In this document: positions 1 to 6,421 of the stretch, piece by piece
Layout: every line of letters starts with the position of its first letter
Numbering within the stretch: the first letter of the stretch is position 1
Origin: JANQQZ01 sp039187315
GTDB lineage: Bacteria; Planctomycetota; Phycisphaerae; Phycisphaerales; UBA1924
Direction: 5' to 3'
DNA: 12,185 bases
Assembly (NCBI GenBank): GCA_039187315.1
Contig: JBCCZQ010000086.1
Coordinates: 1-12,185 of the forward strand
Position numbers and translations under genes: made by a program
The notes under the pieces: model-generated
What the model saw: only the letters and a program-made list of their open reading frames with translations
Database searches by the model: none
What the model was told of the DNA's origin: nothing

Positions 1-1019
1 ACGCATCGACCGGCGAGGTCGTCACGACAGCCGAGCTCGACTTCGAATCGGCATCGAGCCACACGGTGACGGTGCGTGCCGTGGATCCGGACGGCCTTGC
101 GATCGAGCGTGACCTGACGGTGACCGTCGGCGACGTAAACGAGTCGCCGGCGGGCCTGGGCTTCGTCGGCGGGAGTGTGTCTGAGAACGCTCCGGCCGGC
201 ACGTCGGTGGCGACGGCGTCGGCGACGGACCCCGACGCTGACACGCTGACGTACTCGCTTGTCGACGACGCCAACGGCGCGTTCGCGATCGACGCATCGA
301 CCGGCGAGGTCGTGACGACAGCCGAGCTCGACTTCGAATCGTCGTCGAGCCACACGGTCACGGTGCGTGCCGTTGATCCCGACGGGCTTGCGATCGAGCG
401 TGACCTGACGGTGACCGTCGGCGACGTGAACGAGTCGCCTGTGGGCCTGGGCTTCGTCGGGGGGAGCGTGTCTGAGAACGCGCCGGCCGGTACATCGGTC
501 GCAACGGCCTCGGCGACGGACCCCGACGCGGACACGCTGACGTACTCACTTGTCGACGATGCCGACGGCGCGTTCGCGATCGACGCATCGACCGGCGAGG
601 TCGTGACGACAGCGGAGCTCGACTTCGAATCGTCTTCGAGCCACACGATCACGGTCAAGGCTGTGGACCCCGACGGGCTTTCGATCGAGCGTGATCTGAC
701 GGTGACCGTCGGCGACGTGAACGAGTCGCCTGTGGGCCTGGGCTTCGTCGGCGGATCCGTCAGCGAGAACGCTCCGGCGGGCACATCGGTGGCGACGGCG
801 TCGGCGACGGACCCCGATGCAGGCGACACGCTGACGTACTCGCTTGTCGATGACGCCGACGGCGCGTTCGCGATCGACGCATCGACCGGCGAGGTCGTCA
901 CGACAGCCGAGCTCGACTTCGAATCGGCATCGAGCCACACGGTGACGGTGCGTGCCGTGGATCCGGACGGCCTTGCGATCGAGCGTGATCTGACGGTGAC
1001 CGTCGGCGACGTAAACGAG
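1..1019 (+). repeat. Tandem coding repeat, 291/294-bp units (cadherin-like)
   Basis: Units run 144-434 (291 bp), 435-725 (291 bp) and 726-1019 (294 bp), preceded by a partial unit from 1 to 143. Copies are nearly identical at DNA level and differ mostly at third codon positions. The 294-bp unit carries one extra Gly codon (DPDAGDTL instead of DPDADTL). The block 1-150 and the block 877-1026 differ at a single base (C113 versus T989), closer than either is to the copies between them. More units almost certainly lie upstream of the window. Confidence 0.93.
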
Positions 1020-1838
1020 TCGCCGGTTCTGTCGGGTGCTTCTGCGATATCCGTTGTACAGTCTGAGCCGGTGACCCTTGCATTGGATGTAGATGATCCA
1101 GATGCTGGGGATGCGATCTCGATTCATTGGAGCCAGACAGCTGGGCCTGCGGTTGAGCTCGACGGCGTGGATACGGCTTCGCCTTCGTTTATGGCTCCGA
1201 ATCTCGAATCTGAGACTGAGCTGCGATTTGTAGCGGTAGTTGATGACGGTACAGAGCGTGTCGAGCGCGAGTTTGTTGTTACGGTTGCCCCGGGTGACGC
1301 CGGTCGCGATCGGGTTGAGGCGGAGCGTGCCTCGGTCGAAGCCGCCGGTCAGCCGCTCGAGGTTGGTGAGGCAGGACAGGCTGCGGGTGAGGATGCTGTG
1401 CAGCAGTCCGAACCGATCGGTGGGGCGGGGGATGCCGAGTCATTCGATCCGTCTGTTGATCCTGCGGTCACGCTGGACACGATGGGTGCTGACGGTGTGA
1501 CGCCGCCCGTTGAGAGCGTTCCCGAAACGATCGAGTGGATCACCGGCGAGATCCACGAGCTGGCCGAGATCGCGGCGTCGATCCAGCCGGCGGATCTTGA
1601 ACGAGTGATGCCCGAACCGGAAGCCGGCCGTGATGCGACCTTTGCGGACGTCTTCGTCGATCCGAACGGCACGCAAGATGCATACGAGTCGGGCCGCGCG
1701 GCAGAGGAAGCCGCCGGCGAAAAGTCGTCCGACACGTTCCTGGGCCGGTTCGTTGCGCTGATGCGTGCCGGCTTCGGCATCCACCAGCGTACGGATGACG
1801 AGGAATCCGGCGATCTGCGGGACAAGTTCAAGCGCTAA
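1..1838 (+). CDS. C-terminal part of a large cadherin-repeat surface protein (5' partial)
   Basis: The reading frame is open from base 3 to the TAA at 1836-1838 and enters from upstream, so the GTG at 66 is not a real start; about 611 residues are visible. It carries one partial and three complete cadherin-like repeats of 97-98 residues, to about base 1019. Each has the cadherin calcium-site landmarks: SEN near the start, ATDPDA, LDFE and DVNESP at the end. Bases 1020 to about 1305 encode a PKD/REJ-like beta-sandwich domain (HWSQTAGP, then SPSFMAPN). The last about 175 residues are acidic, Ala/Glu/Pro-rich and low in complexity, ending in a more ordered segment around FLGRFVALMRAGFG and a charged tail. 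No LPXTG, PEP-CTERM, RTX nonapeptide or C-terminal membrane anchor is seen. Cadherin-type repeats in bacteria usually occur in secreted adhesins or carbohydrate-binding proteins. That role, and surface location, are inferred here. The N-terminus and any signal peptide lie outside the window. Confidence 0.88.
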   Translation, partial: ASTGEVVTTAELDFESASSHTVTVRAVDPDGLAIERDLTVTVGDVNESPAGLGFVGGSVSENAPAGTSVATASATDPDADTLTYSLVDDANGAFAIDASTGEVVTTAELDFESSSSHTVTVRAVDPDGLAIERDLTVTVGDVNESPVGLGFVGGSVSENAPAGTSVATASATDPDADTLTYSLVDDADGAFAIDASTGEVVTTAELDFESSSSHTITVKAVDPDGLSIERDLTVTVGDVNESPVGLGFVGGSVSENAPAGTSVATASATDPDAGDTLTYSLVDDADGAFAIDASTGEVVTTAELDFESASSHTVTVRAVDPDGLAIERDLTVTVGDVNESPVLSGASAISVVQSEPVTLALDVDDPDAGDAISIHWSQTAGPAVELDGVDTASPSFMAPNLESETELRFVAVVDDGTERVEREFVVTVAPGDAGRDRVEAERASVEAAGQPLEVGEAGQAAGEDAVQQSEPIGGAGDAESFDPSVDPAVTLDTMGADGVTPPVESVPETIEWITGEIHELAEIAASIQPADLERVMPEPEAGRDATFADVFVDPNGTQDAYESGRAAEEAAGEKSSDTFLGRFVALMRAGFGIHQRTDDEESGDLRDKFKR

Positions 1839-1846
1839 ACGCGTAC

Positions 1847-1852
1847 GAGGGG
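1847..1852 (+). promoter_or_regulatory. Ribosome binding site for the PilZ-domain gene
   Basis: GAGGGG lies 7 bases before the ATG at 1860, inside the 21-base gap after the cadherin-protein stop. It supports that start and makes read-through transcription from the large upstream gene plausible. A similar AGGGGATCG stretch precedes the next gene. Confidence 0.6.
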
Positions 1853-1859
1853 ATCGATC

Positions 1860-2288
1860 ATGTCGCCACAGCAGGGACAGAACGGCAGCAACTTCGACAC
1901 GTGGGCCCACTCGCTGCTTCGCGAGCTTGAGTCGCAGACGCCCGAAGAGATCCGGCGTCAGCGCTCATCAGAGCGTGCGGCCCTCAAGCTCGCTGTCGCG
2001 GTTGCGCCGGGCAACGCGAGCCAGTCACGCGAGGGAAGCATCGATGGCGTCACTGGTGACATCTCGGCGGGTGGCTGCGGCTTGATGACGGATATCCCCT
2101 TGCGTGTGGGTGACCTGTACAGGCTTACGTTCGAGAAGACAGAGCTGGACCTTCCGACGGTGTTTGCTCGGTGTGTGCGGTGCCGGCTGGTCCGTGAAGA
2201 CGCTTTCGAGAGCGGCTTCTCCTTCTTCACGAAGCTTGAGCTCGCGGCCGCGGAGGCTGCCCCGAGCCAGAGCGGGCTCTTGGCCTGA
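1860..2288 (+). CDS. PilZ-domain protein, likely cyclic-di-GMP binding
   Basis: This 142-residue protein has both halves of the PilZ c-di-GMP signature: RxxxR as RSSER at residues 35-39 and (D/N)xSxxG as DISAGG at 67-72. Beta strands typical of the domain follow (GDLYRLTF near 88-95, then the VFARCVRC and ESGFSFF stretches). PilZ proteins bind c-di-GMP and pass the signal to motility, adhesin or polysaccharide machinery; here the output partner is unknown. There is no signal peptide or membrane segment, so it should be cytoplasmic. The ATG at 1860 is chosen for its GAGGGG site and because it lies just after the cadherin-gene stop. The gene sits between a surface protein and an adaptor/protease pair, suggesting control of that module. 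Residues 1-34 are poorly conserved-looking and the last dozen are probably disordered. Confidence 0.88.
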   Translation: MSPQQGQNGSNFDTWAHSLLRELESQTPEEIRRQRSSERAALKLAVAVAPGNASQSREGSIDGVTGDISAGGCGLMTDIPLRVGDLYRLTFEKTELDLPTVFARCVRCRLVREDAFESGFSFFTKLELAAAEAAPSQSGLLA

Positions 2289-2299
2289 GGCAGCCACAC

Positions 2300-2304
2300 A
2301 GGGG
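2300..2304 (+). promoter_or_regulatory. Ribosome binding site deciding the adaptor start
   Basis: AGGGG lies 6 bases before the ATG at 2311, in the 22-base gap after the PilZ gene. It favours 2311 over the in-frame upstream start at 2104, which would overlap the PilZ gene by 185 bases and encode low-complexity Arg/Ser-rich sequence. Confidence 0.6.
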
Positions 2305-2310
2305 ATCGGC

Positions 2311-4203
2311 ATGACCGTTGGAATCGATCAAACACGCTCCGAGCCCGTCGCGGAGGGCAGCGAGGCCCGCCCGGCTCGGCCCGCCCAGCCGCGTGAGAGC
2401 GTTGCGCGGATGGTCTCCAAGCGCATCGCGGAGCTTTCGGGGCAGACGACTTCGCGCGCGATGTTCTACAAGCGTGCGGCCGCCGAGATCGTCCGCGCAT
2501 TCAACAGCCCGTTCGGGGCGATCTCAGTCCGGTTCGGCGCGGAGGTCGTCGAGGACTACTGGCACCAGGGGGCTACGGACCCTGCGTTCTGGAAGAAGCC
2601 AGTCCAGGACCTGCTCACCGAGTCACTGGAATCCGCAAAGCCGATCGCACGCCGTTTCTCTTCACGCGATGCGCAGTTCCATATCGCACTCATCTCGATC
2701 ATCCTCCGCGATGCCCATGGATCGATGGTCGGAGTCTTCAGCCTTGTCGCCCGCTGCTACGACGAGGCCCACATGATCGCCCTGCGCGAGCTGATCGAGG
2801 CACTCTCGATGCAGATCGCGCTCGGGGCCGCCCGGATCGAAGCAGCCGCGACAACGGCACCAGCGGAGACGCCCGGGGAGGAGCTTGCGAAAGCGTCGTC
2901 GTACAGGACCGATGTCGAGCTGGCTTTCGCGCTCGTGTCGAGCCTGCGCAACAAGTTCGCGTGCGAGCAGGTCGCGATCGGCATCGCCACGGGGTCCAAG
3001 CCGAAACTGCTCGGGGTGTCGGGCCTGGACGAGATCAGCGATCGCAGCAACGCCTCACGGCTCGTGCGCGACGCGATGGGCGAGGCAACCGACGCCGGTA
3101 GACCCATCACCATCGACCTCACCTCCGACGGCGGATACCGCGTCCATAGGCGTTGGCATGAGGCATCCGGGCGATCACCTGTGGCGACTGTACCCGTCCG
3201 GGTCCCTTCTGGTGAGACGGTACTCGTATCGCTGCGCAGACGAGGCGATATGGGATTCCGCCGAGATGAACTCGAACAGGTCGAAGCGCTCATGCGTCCA
3301 TACGCACCCGCATTTACCCTCATCAGCCGCGCGAACCGTTCGACGGCGGTCCATGCCGCCCAGTCGCTCCGCGCTACGACGGCCGAACTCGTCCGGCCCG
3401 CGGGCTGGATCAGAAAGGTTGTGCTTGCCGGCGTCATCGGGCTCGGCGCCTGGATCGCGTTCGGATCCCTGAACTACTCTGTCAACGTCGGCTCCTCGGT
3501 CGAGCCCGCCGAGTCGCGGCACCTGGCCGCGCCGTACGCGGCCACGATCGCGAGCGTGCTCGTCGCCCCGGGCGATGAGGTCACCGAGGGGCAGATCCTC
3601 GCAACGTTTGACGCAGCCGATCTCCGTGTCGAGCGAGAGCAGCTACTTGCCGAGATGGCGATCGCCAAGATCGAGGAAGGCCGATCCCTCGCTGACAACA
3701 ACTCGTCCGAGGCGGCCATGGCCCGAGCCGAGCAGCGGCGCGCCAGCGCACGTCTCGCCGAGGTCGATCGTCGCATCGAGCAGGCCACCGTCCGCGCTCC
3801 GTTCGATGGCCGGGTTATCGAGGGGGATCTCCGGCAACGCATCGGCGAGTCGCTGGCGATGGGTGACCCGCTCTTCAAGCTCGCGGACACCTCGACATGG
3901 ACAGTCCGTGTTGCGGTGCCGCAGCGCGTCGCCTCCGATCTCGAGCCGGGCCAGGTCGGCCAGTTCGCGCCCGCCGCACGCCCAGAGGCGGCGTGGGACC
4001 TGAGCATCGCCCGCGTCAAGCCGGTGCCCGTTGTTGAAGAAGGCAAGTCTGTCTACGTTGCCGAGGCTGAGCTGCACAACGCTCCGGATTGGCTCAAGCC
4101 CGGCATGGAGGGCGGCGCGCAGATCCAGTTCGGCCAGCGACCCGTCTGGTGGCTGCTCTCGCACCGCGTCGTCGATTACATGAGGCTCAACTTCTGGCTA
4201 TGA
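2311..4203 (+). CDS. HlyD-family membrane adaptor with N-terminal GAF-like regions
   Basis: The 630-residue product has a soluble N-terminal half, one membrane helix (about 368-388) and a HlyD/membrane-fusion-protein C-terminal half. Two stretches, about 50-175 and 200-335, look like GAF-type alpha/beta domains (inferred from pattern, not from a search). After the helix come the first half of a barrel-sandwich (lipoyl-like) domain (405-435, with VAPGDEVTEGQ), a short helical hairpin (437-490), the second half (ATVRAPFDGRVIEGD at 492-506) and a beta-barrel region to about 607. HlyD-family adaptors normally bridge an inner-membrane transporter to the cell exterior. With the N-terminal half preceding the single helix, the GAF-like regions should be cytoplasmic and the HlyD part outside the inner membrane. 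The usual adaptor has only a short cytoplasmic N-terminus, so 365 residues of sensor-like sequence is unusual. Its TGA overlaps the ATG of the M50 gene (ATGA at 4200-4203), so the two are likely translated together and form one complex. The start at 2311 follows an AGGGG site. Confidence 0.86.
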   Translation: MTVGIDQTRSEPVAEGSEARPARPAQPRESVARMVSKRIAELSGQTTSRAMFYKRAAAEIVRAFNSPFGAISVRFGAEVVEDYWHQGATDPAFWKKPVQDLLTESLESAKPIARRFSSRDAQFHIALISIILRDAHGSMVGVFSLVARCYDEAHMIALRELIEALSMQIALGAARIEAAATTAPAETPGEELAKASSYRTDVELAFALVSSLRNKFACEQVAIGIATGSKPKLLGVSGLDEISDRSNASRLVRDAMGEATDAGRPITIDLTSDGGYRVHRRWHEASGRSPVATVPVRVPSGETVLVSLRRRGDMGFRRDELEQVEALMRPYAPAFTLISRANRSTAVHAAQSLRATTAELVRPAGWIRKVVLAGVIGLGAWIAFGSLNYSVNVGSSVEPAESRHLAAPYAATIASVLVAPGDEVTEGQILATFDAADLRVEREQLLAEMAIAKIEEGRSLADNNSSEAAMARAEQRRASARLAEVDRRIEQATVRAPFDGRVIEGDLRQRIGESLAMGDPLFKLADTSTWTVRVAVPQRVASDLEPGQVGQFAPAARPEAAWDLSIARVKPVPVVEEGKSVYVAEAELHNAPDWLKPGMEGGAQIQFGQRPVWWLLSHRVVDYMRLNFWL

Positions 4204-6377
4204 CCGCCCAGCCCACCCCAGCTCAACCCGCCGGGCCGTCCCAAGCCCCGCCGCCACCGGCACCAGACGCCATCGCGCCCAGGCTGCGCGGCGTGATGGT
4301 CGGGCTGCGCACCGATCTCGAAGTACATCGCCATGTCTTCCGCGGGCTGCCTTCGTACGTGATCCGCGACCCGCTCACGCTCGCGGTCCATCGCGTGTCG
4401 GCCGAGGATTACCAGATCGTCGCCGCTCTCACGCCAGAGGTGACCCTCAACACCACCTTCGAACGCATGGTCGAGCGCAAGCTGATCGAGCAGGATCACG
4501 AAGAGGACTTCTACCGATTTATCCTGAGCCTGCACTCGCTCGGCTTCCTGAACCTGCCCGTGCCCGACAACCAGTCGCTCTATGAGCGGCGGGCCAAGAA
4601 GCTCCAGGCAAAGCGCAAGGCCAAGCTCACGGGCTTCCTCTTCATGCAGATCCCGCTCTGGAACCCGGACACATTCCTCCAGCGGACCCAGCACCTGGTG
4701 GCATGGGCGTTCTCCAGGTGGGCAACCGCGGTCTGGCTGATGGTCGTTCTTGCGGCCGGGGTCATCCTCGCCAAGAACTGGCAGGACTTCTTCACACCGA
4801 TCGGCACGATCTTTACGCTCGAGCGCCTCGTCGGCCTCTGGTTCACGCTCGTCGGTATGAAAGTCCTTCACGAGTTCGGGCACGCCTACGTCTGCCGGCT
4901 CCGAGGCGGCGAGGTTCCCGAGATGGGCGTATTCCTTCTTGCGGGCACGCCGGCGGCATACGTCGACGCGACCTCGTCGTGGGGTTTCACGGATCGTCGC
5001 GATCGCCTCGCGGTCGTGCTCGCGGGCGTATACGTTGAGCTGTTCATCGCGGCATTGGCGATCTTTACCTGGGCGACGACTAGCTCGGCCGCGGTCCAGA
5101 TCATCATGTTCGACATCGTTCTCGTCGCGGGCGTCGCCACCGTTCTGGCGAACCTCAACCCACTCATGCGGTTTGACGGGTACTACCTCGCGTCCGACCT
5201 TCTCGAGATACCGAACCTACGCGGCACCTCTCAGAAGTACACCATCTCCCTGCTCAAACGCCTGGCGGTCGGCACACCGGTTGCCTACGTCCCATACGGC
5301 CGATGGACCAGGGTCTTCTTCGTCTTCTTCGGGACGGCGAGCGCGCTCTACAAAATCACGATCGTCCTGGGCATCTCAGCGCTGCTGGCCACCAAGGCAC
5401 TCTGGCTGGGCATCAGCCTCGCCGCCTTCTACGTCGGAACAGAACTGTTCAAGGCCCTCCGCGGTGCTGCGTCGTTCCTGCTGTACTCGGAAGAAGCCGC
5501 CTCCCGACGCATCCGCGCGGGCGCCATCGCGTTCGCGGCCTACGCCGTGGTACCCGCGATTCTCGTCCTGCTACCAGTCCCGAGACAGCTCAAGGCTTCG
5601 GGCACTGTCGGGCGTGAAATCGAAGTGATGCAGTACCCCGCAGCCCCCGGCTTCCTTGAATCGCTCGAGGCATCGGACGGATCGCTCGTTCATCCCGGCG
5701 ATCCTGTCGCGGAGATCCGCAACGACGAGCTCGCACAGCAGCTGCTCGATGTCGCGTCTCGGCTCGAGCTCGCCACCATCCGAGCCGTCGCCGCCATCAG
5801 CGGCGAGCCATCAGAGCGCCTGCTTGCCGATCGATCCGTCGAATCGCTCGAGTTCGAGGCCGGACGCCTGCGTGAACGGACGCGCGCACTCAAGCTCGTC
5901 GCATCGGAGGGCGGCACGGTGCACCGGCTGGTCTCTTCGTCCGACCGCGGCCGGTACATCACTCCGGCCGAGCCCATCGCGGTGGTCTCGTCGGGAGGTA
6001 CGGTCGTGCGAGCGCTCGTCCGCGCCGATGCCTTTGCGGCGCTCGAGCCGACCGTGGGCGATACGGTCCGGTTCAGGCCCTCGTCTGATCCCACACTCGA
6101 TTTCGGCGCCACGATCACCCGCGTCACGCCCACCGGCTCGCGCGCGATCGGTCATCTCGCTCTCACCGGCGAAGGCGGCGGAGATATCCCCGTCTCGCCA
6201 CTCACCGGCGAGGCCAACGAACCCTACTTCGAAGTCGAGGCGCTGCTCGACGCCAATGCCGACTCGCTCCCGTACGGCGCAACAGGGCGCATCGTGCTCG
6301 GTACCCACGCCGAGCCGGTCGCGCAGTCGCTCTGGCGCGGCGCCCTCAGGCTCATGCAGCGTCTCCAGCAGGGCTGA
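4200..6377 (+). CDS. M50 (site-2 protease-like) membrane protein with PqqD-like and HlyD-like domains
   Basis: The 725-residue product is a polytopic membrane protein. Residues 224-228 form the zinc motif HEFGH, and a second motif NLNPLMRFDG at 318-327 supplies the Asp (D326) typical of M50 metalloproteases, so the catalytic set looks intact. Residues 40-120 resemble a PqqD-like winged-helix region (YVIRDPLTLAVHRVS, then a helix-rich stretch). Hydrophobic segments are seen near 170-192, 208-222, 270-292, 300-317, 372-395, 396-414 and 440-460. Residues 465-700 form a HlyD-like part with a barrel-sandwich motif (LEASDGSLVHPGDPVAEI at 489-506), a helical stretch (508-565) and a beta-barrel region. 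S2P-type proteases cut within membranes. In this PqqD/M50/HlyD architecture the role may instead be export, and neither is proven here. The ATG at 4200 overlaps the adaptor stop. An in-frame start at 4089 is rejected because it lies inside the adaptor gene. Confidence 0.88.
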   Translation: MTAQPTPAQPAGPSQAPPPPAPDAIAPRLRGVMVGLRTDLEVHRHVFRGLPSYVIRDPLTLAVHRVSAEDYQIVAALTPEVTLNTTFERMVERKLIEQDHEEDFYRFILSLHSLGFLNLPVPDNQSLYERRAKKLQAKRKAKLTGFLFMQIPLWNPDTFLQRTQHLVAWAFSRWATAVWLMVVLAAGVILAKNWQDFFTPIGTIFTLERLVGLWFTLVGMKVLHEFGHAYVCRLRGGEVPEMGVFLLAGTPAAYVDATSSWGFTDRRDRLAVVLAGVYVELFIAALAIFTWATTSSAAVQIIMFDIVLVAGVATVLANLNPLMRFDGYYLASDLLEIPNLRGTSQKYTISLLKRLAVGTPVAYVPYGRWTRVFFVFFGTASALYKITIVLGISALLATKALWLGISLAAFYVGTELFKALRGAASFLLYSEEAASRRIRAGAIAFAAYAVVPAILVLLPVPRQLKASGTVGREIEVMQYPAAPGFLESLEASDGSLVHPGDPVAEIRNDELAQQLLDVASRLELATIRAVAAISGEPSERLLADRSVESLEFEAGRLRERTRALKLVASEGGTVHRLVSSSDRGRYITPAEPIAVVSSGGTVVRALVRADAFAALEPTVGDTVRFRPSSDPTLDFGATITRVTPTGSRAIGHLALTGEGGGDIPVSPLTGEANEPYFEVEALLDANADSLPYGATGRIVLGTHAEPVAQSLWRGALRLMQRLQQG

Positions 6378-6421
6378 ACACCCGCGACCCGACCACGGCA
6401 GCAGCAGTATCATGCCGCGAC

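Noticed and set aside
1..1019. Regular repeats that could suggest a CRISPR array
   Set aside because: Period is 291-294 bp, fully in frame, with protein-level conservation and synonymous changes. There are no short repeats with unique spacers.
546..1127. Open reading frames on the minus strand across the repeats (also 22-297, 358-588)
   Set aside because: They repeat with the same period as the cadherin units, are Arg-rich and match no family. They are shadows of a high-GC coding repeat.
2104..2310. Upstream extension of the adaptor gene
   Set aside because: It overlaps the PilZ gene in another frame, encodes Arg/Ser-rich low-complexity sequence, and the ATG at 2311 has its own AGGGG site.
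4089..4199. Upstream extension of the M50 gene
   Set aside because: It lies within the adaptor coding region. The ATG at 4200 in an ATGA overlap is the normal arrangement.
6378..6421. Promoter in the 44-base gap before the permease gene
   Set aside because: No convincing -35/-10 pair could be read and no Shine-Dalgarno site is present. The gap stays unassigned.
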